Below, piece by piece: positions 10,675 through 21,480 of a stretch of DNA of 64,000 nt (the first letter of the stretch is position 1; each line of letters begins with the position of its first letter). The position numbers were made by a program, and so were the translations under genes. Under the pieces are notes generated by a model. The model did no database searches. It was not told the origin of the DNA and saw nothing but the letters and a program-made list of their open reading frames with translations. This stretch comes from Nymphaea colorata. Taxonomy: Eukaryota > Streptophyta > Magnoliopsida > Nymphaeales > Nymphaeaceae. The stretch lies in contig NC_045141.1 in assembly GCF_008831285.2 (NCBI RefSeq), forward strand, positions 13,068,106 to 13,132,105, read 5' to 3'.

Positions 10675-12330
10675 GTGATTAGGTTAAACACATTGCCTTT
10701 AAAGAGGGACCTGAGTCCACTCTATTCAGAAGAAGGCAATGATGTCGATCTTTCTACTGGAGAACAAACTCAACAACCTCAAGAAAATCAAGCAGAGGTG
10801 CCATTGAGAAGATCCACTAAAGAGAGGAGAAATACAATTTCAAATGATTTTGTCTATCTCCAAGAACATGATGTTGATATGGGCTTAATGGAGGATAATC
10901 CTGTCAACCTCTAGCAAGCAATAAAGAGTTCTAAATCTCTTAAGTGGATAGATTCCATGAATGAGGAAATCAAGTCCATGATGGACAATGACGTATGGGA
11001 AGTTGTTCATTTGCCTGAAGGTGTGAAACTCATTGGTTGTAAATGGATATTTAAAACAAAGAGGGATTCATTAGGTAACATCGAAAGGTATAAGACACGT
11101 CTTGTCGTTAAGGGCTTTACTCAAAAGGAAGACATTGATTATACAGAGACTTTCTCTCAAGTTTCGTTGAAAGACTCTTTCAGGACTATAATGGCACTTG
11201 TAGCTCATTTTGACTTAGAGCTGCATTAGATGGATGTTAAAACAGCGTTTCTAAATGGAAACATTGATGAAGTGATATATATAGTGCAACCAGAAAACTT
11301 TGCTTTAGGTGATGCAAAAAAAATGGTCTGCAAACTCAAGAAATCTATCTATGGGCTAAAGCAAGTTTTCTAGTCAATGGTATTACAAACTTCATCAAGT
11401 TATAGCTTCATTTGGTTTCGAAATTAATATGGTTGATGAATGTGTATACCAAAAGTTCAGTGGGGGCAAATTTATCTTTCTGGTTTTATATGTCGATGAT
11501 ATATTGTTGGCAAGTAATGATGTTGGCATATTACATGAAACTAAGATTTTTAGTCAACAAAGTTTGACATGAAGGATCTTGGTTGTGCATCTTTTGTATT
11601 GGGGATCCAAATATTTCGAGATCGTTCTCGGGGTATTCTTGGATCATCACAAAAGGCCTACATTGATAAGGTGCTTCAGCGATATGACATGAAGGATTGT
11701 AAACCATGAAAGACTCCAGTTGCTAAAGGAGACAAGTTTAGTCTCAAACAGTGCCCTAAAAGTAAAATCGAATATAAAGTAATGGAAATGATTTCCTATT
11801 TGTCTTATGTATGTTCAGGTTTGTACTCGTTTGGATATTGCATTTATCATTGGAATGTTAGGCAGATACTTAAGTGATTCTGGTATGGGTCATTGGAAAG
11901 CAGCCAAAAGAGTTTTGAGGTACTTAAAAAGAACATAAGATTTTATGCTCACATACAGGTAGTCAGACCAGTGGGAGATCATTAGGTATTCAGATTCTGA
12001 CTTTGCTGGGTGCCAAGATAATGACATTCAATCAGGTTTTGTGATTGCAGAATTTTGTCACGAGGCTGCGCATTATGTATGGTATAAAAATACCACTAAG
12101 GTTGTTGTGTGACAATAATTCAGCAGTCATGTACTCTTATAACAGCCACAATTTGTCAAAGTCGAAGCACATCGACATTAAGTTTTTTGGACTGTTAAAG
12201 AGGGGATACAGAATGGTCAGGTGTCTTTAGAGCATATTGGGACAAACTCTATGATTGCGGATCCGCTTACCAAGGGTTTAACACATAAGGTCTTTCACGA
12301 ACATGTTGTTCATATGGGGATGTTATCCTT
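10675..12330 (+). pseudogene. Copia reverse transcriptase / RNase H remnant
   Basis: The linker region (10675-10914) is followed by a copia reverse transcriptase (GCKWIFKTKRD at about 11037; GFTQKEDIDYTETFSQV at about 11113; MDVKTAFLNG at about 11230). The YVDDILLAS catalytic motif survives at about 11490. RNase H traces include YSDSDFAGC near 11990 and the KSKHIDIKF motif near 12160. In-frame stops (about 10912 and 11227) and frameshifts (about 11370, 11545, 11805) make it non-coding. Confidence 0.88.
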
Positions 12331-12730
12331 GGATGATGTGTTGGTTTAGTGGGAGTTTGTATTTTGTTTGCTCTTATGTATGGACACATATTCAGTTTTC
12401 TGCAAAATAAAGTTTAAAGTTCTTTGGTTCCATTCTGTGTTTATGTTTTGATCTCCATAAAGTTTTAAAGTTGGACCAGTTGAGAATAGACATGTTGTAA
12501 TCACATTACATGTAATTCTCATGCTATACATCCATATCAGATCTATGTCATTGATTATGTTAACATTTGTGATCATTGAAGGTTTAGCTAATTTTTATTA
12601 TAGCGAAAGCCGCTTTGGTTCTGTGTTGATATGGTCATGGACGAGATTGGTGAAAATGACGTTTATAAGATAGCAATTATGAGCTCCTAAGGTTTTATGT
12701 AATGTCTGAATGTATTAAGACATATTTGGT

Positions 12731-12743
12731 CCAAGTGGGAGAT
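12731..12743 (+). other. Polypurine tract of copia element 1
   Basis: AAGTGGGAGAT directly precedes the TG of the 3' LTR. This is the usual plant copia plus-strand priming sequence. Confidence 0.85.
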
Positions 12744-13213
12744 TGTAAGATCATTTGGTAGGCCGGCATATGTCTATGAGAAATTTCAGACATTATGGCT
12801 GTCTTAACGTAAATATCTGCTTAAGTGATTGCATTTTGGGATATTACGTCATTTTAGATGGTATGGGGTAATTTTGAAATGTATAGATACCAGTACGTAA
12901 TTACGGACTCTTTGATGGGTTGAATCCGTAATTGTCCTCATTATATAATGGTAGTGGTCCTTGGGGTCGTGCGAACAGTTGTTTTTGGTTTCTAGGGTTT
13001 TCTCTTCCTCATCTGAGAGAGACCTCACGCGCACCGCACGTACCCTGGAAGACCCTACTGCGATCTTCCCGTACACCAGTTCAGATGGATTCAGGTACGC
13101 TTCCGCCTTCAGTTTAAGGTTTCGTTTATTTCAATGATTTAGCATGAGCATGATCCTGTTTTAGGGTATATACGTTTGGTTTTGTATATACGTTATCGGA
13201 AGAAATCCCAACA
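12744..13213 (+). repeat. 3' LTR of copia element 1
   Basis: 470 bp, TG...CA, about 97% identical by eye to the 5' LTR. It is followed by the CCTTT target duplication at 13214-13218. Confidence 0.95.
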
Positions 13214-13218
13214 CCTTT

Positions 13219-16200
13219 TACTTTCTGAATTAGTAGTAAAAGGTCTGATTTAACATTAGATAGGGAGTGCTTATCTTTTAATCTCAAATCTCATGGATCT
13301 TAGATTAGAATAGATCAATAGAAACCAAACGCAACATAAGAGATTCAGTCAACTTCATACTTCAGAGTACTCTTACTGGCCAAGAGCCTATATATATATA
13401 TATATATCAGAGATGTACATGACCAGGTTAATATTGCTTTGGGACCTAAAGATGCCCCTCCATGCCTTTATCACTTAACGTCTTATGTCAATTAGCTCTA
13501 ATCGAACATAATTTTAGTTGAAATCATATTGAAACAACTACACAACCTTTCAAAACTGCAACTAGTCACCCACTCAGATATGAGCACACATTATATAATG
13601 TGCACAAGCAATTTTATGCTCTTTTTCTATATACATCTGTGAAAACAAAATTATAATAAGTGCTTTTTTCAATGACTATAAAATTGGAAACCTATGCTTT
13701 CATGATTTTGTCAAAATTTCCATAATTTTGCTATTTTAGTTAATAAAGTAATCACGAGCAAACCCAAAGTTTAGTAAACTATTATCGGCCTTGAAAATCC
13801 CTTGACACGCTCGAGTGTTAGATCTGAGGCTGCATAAAAAAAGTATGTTTTGAGAGGTTTCTAGTTTAAATAAACTAAGCATCTTAATAACATGGATTTA
13901 TGTTAAAAGCTATAGATTTAAGATCGGATTGAAAAGAGAGAAAGAGGGTCCGACCTTAAATCATATCCATGGTGAAACACATCCCAGTTTATCTATGAAG
14001 GTGAAGGAAAAAAAAAAACAGAAAGAATTGCCGTCCGAAAGAAAAGACACAAGTATTTATGAAGCTAGGTAAGACCATCTTTATCCTGCCTACAATAGAA
14101 TAGTTGTTTATTATTATTATTATTATTTTTAACCAATGAATAACGTTGTAACAAAACATGAACATTCAATAAATAAATAAACATCAAATCGAGTTTAGGG
14201 TATGCCCGTTCAAAATTCTAAACCAATAACATCCACAAGAATCAAACTGAAGATGTGTCGACCATAGAGCGACAAATATCTTTCTCGGGTTTTTATCGGC
14301 AATCGGTAAAAATGTTTTGTTTCAGCAAAATCTCAAAAAAAATTTCAGGGTCTTTTAAAAAATAAAAAATCAAAATTTTAGGTAAAAAACCAAGAAAATG
14401 AAAAACTAACCAGTATTGTATTTCATTTAGGAGGTCATGTTAAATACCTAAACAAGAAGAAATAACACCATGAAACAAAAGTTGAAAAAAAATAGAAAAT
14501 GAAATAAAAAATAAGCAAAAAATCATGATAAAATCATTAAATTTGCAATAAGTTCATTTTTAAAGTTTTTTTAATATATCGTGACATTTTCCGTTCTTTA
14601 TCATTTTCTTTGTTTTTTTCGTTAATATCGTGATATTATTGAAAATATCGGGATATTGTGGCACCGCTACTCTAAGTCTAAGCTGAGCAGCTGTGCTAAG
14701 TAAGTTGTAGTATTCAACTTGTGAAGAAAGACCTAAGGATTGTAAGCAACAAACCAGTTCAAAGGATTCAGAACGAAGAACTAATTCAATCAGCTCATAT
14801 AAGCTCCAATCATCCAATATTCGCTTCTCATAGTTAACTAGAGAAAAAATTACAAATGGTCGCTTAACTACTGAATGATCCAGTAAAAAACGGCTCAACT
14901 TTTTTTTGCATTGTAAGTTATAACTTTTATTGGCGCTCATGTTTTGAAATTAACTTTGGAGTAAATTTCTCAATAATAAAAGCCCATGAAAAATGTTACG
15001 TGACACCTTAGTTTATGAGTGTACCCATTTCTGCAACTCTTTTATCAAAAAATAAACTAAAATCCTTCACCCTAGATACAATGGCATTTCATGAGCGAGC
15101 AGAATTTCCATATAATTGAGATTTTGTTCTTGCACTTGACATGGGAGAGGGAAGGAGGACGTGCACCTTCTTCTTGAACTAAAATCCTTCACCCATTCCC
15201 ATCCTCCGCTGCCCCAACCAGCTGCATGCATTGATAATGACACACTCTTCTTCCTACTAACAGCCAGACCCTTCCATACTTTCTTCTCTATTGTATTCTT
15301 TAGTTGGAATATGAGAAATACCCCTTATGTGTACCATGCACGTTCGTTCCTGTTCGAGTTCAATGCCTATGATGTCAATGGATTGGATTTGAATCAAATA
15401 TATCTGTCTTTTCAAATGTTCATATATTTAGATTTGGATTCATATTCAAATTCAAACCCGAACAAAGGAAAGCCATATCCAAATCCCAGATCCGATTTCA
15501 CAATTTGAATCTGATTTTTATATTTATGTTCCAATCTGAATTTTAAAGCTAATCAGACGTCTGATCCGATGTCTTTATCAAATACTAATTTTGTTCTCAT
15601 ATCCAATTTTTTTCTTGGAAACGGTTCAATAGAATATTCAATTCAAAAATCGAGTATACGAACATTCCTATCCTTCATCGTTGCCATCGTCGTGTTCCTT
15701 GCCACATTCTGAAAGCTAGAGCACGACAACGCAAGATCAAATGAAGTGAAGGCAGCAGCAGCACTGCAGCCGTTCGAGATGGTATGAAGTCAAATGAGAA
15801 TATATATATAAGACTTGGTCATATTTGTGATTTCAAATGGTATTTAGCACTTTTCATTAGCTTTTGTAACTGGCGCGGCTATTTGATGATTATCTTAAAG
15901 TTTAGAGATAAAACGTAGCACTTGTGAAAGTGAAGCGGCTTAATTATCAATAGGTGTTTAGCAATTATCTGTAATTTTTTTCTTAACTAAATGGATATAG
16001 CTAAGATACTTTGCATGATGAACAGCGTCGACAACATGGTAAATGTTGTATGAATGACTGATTTAATGCATTGTATGAAATTTATAAATGTCATGCATGT
16101 ATTATCGAGAGTTTGGGTAATCCAATACGAGTAGCGTATTGGGGTCTTAAGGTCACCCATGTTTCTAAGGAAACAAATTAAATAATAAGAGTTATAATTC

Positions 16201-16416
16201 ACGCAGTACTCTTGCTTCGACCACTGAACCGAACGGATTGCCACCGGATCCGTTAGATTCCGGCCGGTCGATTTAGCTCACAGGGATGACCCTTTGAAGG
16301 GAAGTCCCGCGTTTGACGGGCGTTTGGAGCTTATCAACTAATTCCCTTGGCTCCGGCGAAGCGTATCCGTCGGGGCGGTTTATCCATACGTAAAGCGCGG
16401 GATTCTCCACCATTTG
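13219..16416. other. Gene-free AT-rich interval with small repeats
   Basis: Contains an (AT)n run near 13390-13406, a (TTA)n run near 14106-14127, and A/T-rich sequence near 14280-14640 ending in repeated ATATCG words. A related A/T-rich type occurs near 32450-32850 and 45430-45560. The reading frames at 14560-14940 and 15161-15508 have no recognisable domains. Confidence 0.5.
15371..15675 (+). repeat. Small dispersed repeat, GGATTTGAAT family, copy 1
   Basis: Starts GATGTCAATGGATTGGATT and ends near AACATTCCTATCC. It is full of ATCCAAATCC-type words on both strands. Related copies lie at 19371-19603 and around 47728-47965. It looks like a short non-autonomous element, but its ends were not proven by a target duplication. 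Confidence 0.55.
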
Positions 16417-16591
16417 CCACGTCATCGTTCTTCAGCGTGTTCCCTCCAATAGCCCTTCTCCTTTGCATCATTAACTCTTCCATGATTGGTCCACCCTATC
16501 CACGTCAGCGCCCCGGTAGCCTTCCCCGCCATTAATTTCCAGAAGCGTCCCACTCGAGAATCACGGAGAAGCTTCCTCTTCTACGTATAAG
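16417..16591 (+). promoter_or_regulatory. ER-stress-type promoter of the TIN1-like gene
   Basis: Two ACGT boxes with the C-CACGTCA core bound by UPR bZIP factors lie upstream of the gene: CCACGTCATC at 16417-16426 and CCACGTCAGC at 16500-16509. The second has ATTGG 10 bp upstream (16485-16489), close to but not exactly the spacing in the ERSE/P-UPRE elements. A TATA-like GTATAAG lies at 16585-16591, about 95 bp before the ATG. In Arabidopsis, TIN1 is tunicamycin-induced and bZIP60-dependent, so these boxes fit the identity of the gene. Binding is inferred. Confidence 0.65.
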
Positions 16592-16685
16592 AAGCGTGTT
16601 GCCCCAACGAGAACGAAGAAGAGGAGGAGGTAGTTGGGATTGCAATCTCTGCGACGTTGGTTTTTCTGTTTTCCGGTCATCGGAT

Positions 16686-18149
16686 ATGGATTCCCGGTCT
16701 CGCGTCGTGGTCGGGCTTCTCGTTCTCGCATTCCTTTTCACGGTTGGGTCGGCGCATTCCTTCTCTCCGTTCGATGGGATTCAGCGTTCTGCGTTCCAAC
16801 TTGTCTCGGTGAGGATTTCCCCAATTAATTCCGTTTCTGGTTTCCTTTTTTTTTCCTGTGGTTTTCTTGATTTGTGGTAATTTTTTCGAAGATCAAAGTT
16901 TATCTACTTCTGATTGTCGTTTGGTTTTTCAAATTCAGGATCTGAAGGAACCGTTAGCGAAAAAATTGGGGTTGAAAACGGAGGAATTGACGATTGTTGA
17001 CTATGATTTTTGGGACGCCGTTGTTGGACGATCGGTGGCGCATGAGTTCGATTTGGAGATCGGTACGAAGGTCTTGCCCTTCAAGGTCATGGAGGACGTG
17101 AAGGAGTGGATGTCCGTAGACCCGTCCCTCTTTTCTTCCAGCTCAGGATTCATGGACACCGTCTTGACTCCCTTTGATCTGTCGGGTCCGATGGAGCTCT
17201 GGATTCAGGACGGCCAGAACATGCGGCTGTCCCTTCCTGTAAGTTTCCTTTCCCTTTCTTGCTCTGTTTTTTCTTGTTTCTGGTATCATGGTCAGGCGAC
17301 TGATGGGGTCTCGCGTGGTTGTTGCAGCACGACGTGGATGCCGGACTGGTGAAGAAGGTCATCTTGTCGGATGGAGCGACGGTGACCGTCCAGGGTGCGA
17401 AGGCGGTGGTTCTAAGGCAGCCGATCGATCTCCCTTTATCCAATGTCAGCATCTCTTCCTTTGCCCACCATCTCCGCCTCGCATCTCTCTCTCAACAGCA
17501 GCATCTCGTCTCCCTCCGGATAGTCGGCCCTTCGTCCCTCACCGCTTCCACCATCGCCCCATCAGACGCCGACGCCGCTCACGTTTCTTCTGCGGCGGTC
17601 AACCGCCTGAAGGTCAAACGCCTAGCCCCCGGCCTTCTTCAGCTCTCCTCTTCGCAGCCAGACCGTTCGCCTGCCACCGCCATGGAGACAGAGTCTCCCG
17701 AAAGTACGGCCATGGTCCCGGTCGAAATGTGGCCGCTCTCCTCCCTCAATGCCTCCAACCGAAAACTGGCGGCGATCGAGGAGATCCTGAAGAGCGCTGT
17801 GCTTGCTGGAAAAGCTTCGGGCTCGCCGGCGTCGTCCGTGAGACTGACTCATGCTGAAACTTCGGTCCAGACGTTCATGAAGATTGAATTTGGTCTCGAG
17901 AGGAAACTGAACCAGACAGACGAGGCTCTGTGGGAAGGGTTCCCGGAGTGGCGGACGAAGCCGTCGGTGGTGAGGCTCTACTTCGAGGTGATGGCGAGGT
18001 TGGAGGGCGAGAAGCTAACGCCGGAGATGGTTAAGCGGGTGCAGCCCTTCGTAATAGCGGATTCCGCCTCCCACTCTGCGCTGTTCGGCAACTTCACGAC
18101 GACTTCGGCGCCCCTGGTCATGTTCCCACCTTCAGTTTTCACTCTTTAA
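16686..18149 (+). CDS. TIN1: TIN1-like (tunicamycin-induced 1) ER-stress protein
   Basis: Predicted 414-aa secretory-pathway protein. Coding exons 16686-16808, 16939-17238 and 17328-18149 join at GT-AG sites, all in phase 0. Residues 1-23 form a signal peptide (hydrophobic VVVGLLVLAFLFTV, then GSA). Exon 2 carries a conserved block including EFDLEIGTKVLPFK and GPMELWIQDG. Exon 3 starts HDVDAGLVKKVILSDG and includes RQPIDLPL and LRIVGPSSLTAS. This block order matches my recall of plant TIN1 (Arabidopsis At5g64510), a plant-specific ER-stress-induced protein linked to pollen surface traits. Its biochemical role is not known. No transmembrane segment follows the signal peptide. The promoter has UPR-type boxes, which supports the call. 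The family assignment should be confirmed by search. Confidence 0.8.
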
Positions 18150-20016
18150 GGAGTCTCTATCTCTATGGCCTCCATTTTTCCCTCCTAATTGTACAGCGAG
18201 TCGAGTTACAGGAAGCTCTATGTATACAATTTTTTCTTTTTCCTTTTTCCTCTTCTAAACCAGGCTTCAATTGGTGATTACTCCATCGAGGCTGTCTTGA
18301 GTAGGGTGAAACTAAAATGGGGACACCGTAAGAAGGTCCCTCCATTGATCCTATATACACACAGAAAAATTATGTAATCCTCTTGTAAACAGAGTTTCTT
18401 TTTCAGCGTTTGCTTGCTAAAGATCTTATTGAATTTTGTGTGTTTGCCGAGACAAGTCTGGTTCTGAGGTAGGATTTGATTGAGTGGGAAGCGGCTGCGG
18501 ATGAAGTTGACGGAATCTCCTCGACTGAAGCCCATTCTTAGTCTTCCAGGAGTGAAGTATTGACTGTCTGCAGAAAATATTCTCGTGTCGTTCGTTTGGG
18601 ATCAGACAAAAACAGAGGCGGGGTGAACTCAAGCTTTCTTTAATGAAATTGAAACACTTTCAAATATGTGAGTGCTGTTCACAGGCTTGATTTATGGTAT
18701 CTAACATGCCAATAAATAACAAGTATCAAGAGATATATTCCTCCTCTTCCGATGCAAATCCGCATCCGCTGGGAGATGAAGCACCCCTCTTTTATTAAAA
18801 GGAAGAAAGCAAATGTATTCCTCCTCTTGATAGACCCCGAATAATCAGTAGAATGAAGCCTTCAAAAATCAATAGAAAGGAACGGCTTTTTGAAACTCGT
18901 ATGTGTATCTACCTTTTGATCCCTGCAAATTAGATTTCAGATAAACAAAAGTGGTGGGTGGTCTAGGTAAACATAAAATATTGGTTTTCTTCTGCAACAT
19001 ATGGATATATATTTACACAGATAGCGAAAACATGGGCTGGCAATTGTGGCGGCCGCAACCGTAATTTTTGGAGCCACAGAATGGAAAGGTGCAGAACACG
19101 ATCTCCAGTTATGAGATCGGGAGATCCATACCCTTGAACACTCATGGATAACAAATATACGATCCAGGCGTTGGAACTTAAAAATAAACCAACTTGAAGG
19201 TGTGTAAGTTCAACAGATTTTTCAAATCTCTTTCGGAGTTGATCTCCCTCATTCTTGGGGATGTCGACATATTGGATTCGAATAGGGTGTACCATTTACC
19301 ACACTGATTTATCAAATTATGCATATAGTCGGGATCAAATTTCTTGAATGCAAACGAAGAAAAGCCCTTCAAATCTTATTGTAAGTTTTAAATCTGAGTC
19401 TGATTTAAAACTAAATCCCCATTTGAATCACAACCCAATAAGATATTTATTTAAAACTGAATTTGTATCCAATTGGATGTCATTTTCTGAATCCAAGTTC
19501 GATATGATTTCTAAATCAAACGTTAATTTTTTTCCATATCCAATTTTTCTAAGTAATTTCGTTGGATTTTCAATCTAAATCCAAAACATTGCCATCCCTA
19601 CTCATCACCAAGAGCTCATTGCAGTAAACGCACACTACACTCATGATACATTTACGTGCACATATGTACTTGTGTGTTTCTTTAATCCCACCGTTAGAAA
19701 CATGCACTTTGCAGATGCCTGAATCTCTATTTCAGTGATCACGCCAATTTCCAAAACCCCCCAACCCACCCCCTTTCTCTTTTCTCTCCTTAAAAGGGAA
19801 AAAAAAAGGGCAAAGAGTGAAAGAAAGGTAACACCTTCAAATCAACGGTAGGACTGTAAATCAACATATCATATCAATTGCCATTAAACGAACAAATTAT
19901 ATCCCAAACCTATAAATTGCATACCATAAGTTCCTTTTTATTGATTAGGCCAGATTATGCAAGAACTTAATACTTAACAACTTGAACTTTTTCGCCTCTG
20001 TACCTTCATCGACAGA
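18150..20016. other. Intergenic region after the TIN1-like gene
   Basis: The first 200-300 bp probably hold the 3' UTR. The rest is AT-rich with one dispersed repeat (19371-19603). The reading frames here are short and have no recognisable domains. Confidence 0.5.
19371..19603 (+). repeat. Small dispersed repeat, GGATTTGAAT family, copy 2
   Basis: Shares the ATATCCAATTTTT segment and the CATTGCCATCCCTA-type end with the copy at 15371-15675, in the same orientation. Shorter and more diverged. Confidence 0.5.
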
Positions 20017-20021
20017 TGAGG

Positions 20022-20327
20022 TGTTAGTTAATGTGAACGTGTGGTCAAGTATGTGAAAAGTGGTGAACGTGTGAACGTGTGGTCAAGTGATGATTGAGGG
20101 TTTTGTGTAGTTAAGTTGTTTCTTTTCTTTAGCCATAAGAATAGGACTTAGTGGTTAAGTGTCCACAAAATGAGGTTGCTTTTGGCAAGTGGCATTAGTG
20201 GGTAGTTTTACTCTTTTTGTTTTGTTCTTTAAATATTTGTTACATGTGTGTAATAACTTACGTGAAAGAAAATTTAATGATCATTTCTTTAGTGATTTTT
20301 GTGTAGGAGTTAGAAATACTTCCTTCA
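20022..20327 (+). repeat. 5' LTR of copia element 2
   Basis: 306 bp. Its first part contains a direct repeat of GTGAACGTGTGGTCAAGT at 20033 and 20071 (38-bp offset), a duplication inside the presumed U3 promoter region that is still visible, mutated, in the 3' LTR. Confidence 0.93.
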
Positions 20328-20331
20328 ATCT

Positions 20332-20344
20332 TGGTGTCAGAGAC
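20332..20344 (+). other. Primer-binding site of copia element 2
   Basis: TGGTGTCAGAGAC is a one-base variant of the initiator tRNA-Met complementary site with an altered end. It lies four bases after the LTR. Confidence 0.75.
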
Positions 20345-20440
20345 AGGTTGCGTGGGCATCTCAAGTATTGTGGAGCATTGCAGAAGCTAGGAACTCCAAA
20401 CTGCGTGATACTGGTAAGAGTTATTTTTTTGAAAGCTGGT

Positions 20441-21480
20441 ATGACTAATTCAAATACTCTCAATCTATCCCAATCCTTAGTGCCTATTTTTAGTGGTGAG
20501 AACTATGAATTTTGGAGTATTAAAATGAAGACTTACTTCATTTCACAAGATCTTTGGGAGTTGGTTGAGAATGGTAATGTAGAAGTTGAAGGATCAAAGG
20601 CAGCAGGAAAGTCAACATAGAAAATCGATGTTAAGGAATCTCGGAAGAAAGATGCAAAGGCACTTTCAGTATTGCAGCAGGCTACGTCAGAGACTGTCTT
20701 TCCAACTATTGCTAGTGCAGAGAAGTCAAGTGAAGCATGGCTATTCCTTAAACAAAAATTTCGTGGTGATAAGAAGATTACTATAGTTAAGCTTCAATTC
20801 TTAAGAAGAGAGTTTGAAACATTTTGCATGAAAAATGTAGATAAGAAAATTACTATAGTTAAGCTTCAAATCTTAATAAGAAAGTTTGAAACATTTTGCA
20901 TGAAAACTGGTGAGTCCGTTCAAAATTATTTTTTTAGACTCACTACTATAGTAAATCAAATGAAGAGTTTTGGTGAAGCCATAACCGAGCAAAAGGTGGT
21001 TGAAAAAGTGTTAAGAAGTCTTCACTCTAAATTTGATCATGTTGTCACTGCAATAGAAGAATCCAAAGATTTGTCTACTTATTCTATTGATGAGCTAATG
21101 GGGTCTCTTTTAGCACATGAGCAACGCATGAACAGGTCAGCAGAAAAAAGAATAGAGCAGGTTTTTCAAACGAAGATAGAGCTTTCAAAAGAGAAGAATG
21201 GAAGCAATGATCAAAGAAATGAAGGAAGGAGTTAAGGACGAGGAGGCTATAGAGGAGCCACTCGTGGCTATGGTAGAGGACATGGAAGATTTTATGGAAG
21301 TTCTCATAATACTCATGACACAACAGGAAAAGGTAATCAAAATCAATACTTTAGAGGAAAACAATGTTACTTTTGCAAGAAGTTTGGTCATATTGAAGCT
21401 AAATGTTTTGAAAAGACAAAGCAACAAGCTAGTTTTGTATAAGAAAATGAGAATTTATTTCTTAGAACAATGGATGCTAA
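20441..21480 (+). pseudogene. Copia gag (UBN2-type) with zinc knuckle
   Basis: Opens at ATG 20441 and reads LVPIFSGENYEFWSIKMKTY, the usual start of UBN2-family copia gag. The frame continues through stops at about 20618 and 21233 to a zinc knuckle CYFCKKFGHIEAKC at 21365-21406, all in the same frame. Only point stops therefore interrupt it. An in-frame 24-residue duplication lies at 20768-20911. Confidence 0.88.
20768..20911 (+). repeat. 72-bp in-frame tandem duplication in gag
   Basis: Two 72-bp units begin at 20768 and 20840. Both encode DKKITIVKLQ followed by a similar FETFCMK ending, 24 residues each. The copies have diverged at several bases. The duplicated part is the helix that follows the FRGDKK region of gag. 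Confidence 0.93.

Larger units (their letters stand above)
7401..13213 (+). mobile_element. Ty1/copia LTR retrotransposon 1, bounded but integrase-deleted
   Basis: A 5.8-kb element with two ~470-bp LTRs starting TG and ending CA, a CCTTT target duplication, a primer-binding site matching initiator tRNA-Met, and a purine-rich tract before the 3' LTR. Coding remnants occur in copia order: zinc knuckle, protease, pre-integrase, reverse transcriptase, RNase H. The integrase catalytic core is missing between about 10600 and 10620, and stops or frameshifts break pol. By eye the LTRs differ at about 14 bases plus one indel, suggesting a fairly recent insertion. The internal 5' third is unusual, with a GC-rich island and a 21-bp-period array. 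The element cannot be autonomous as it stands. Confidence 0.95.
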
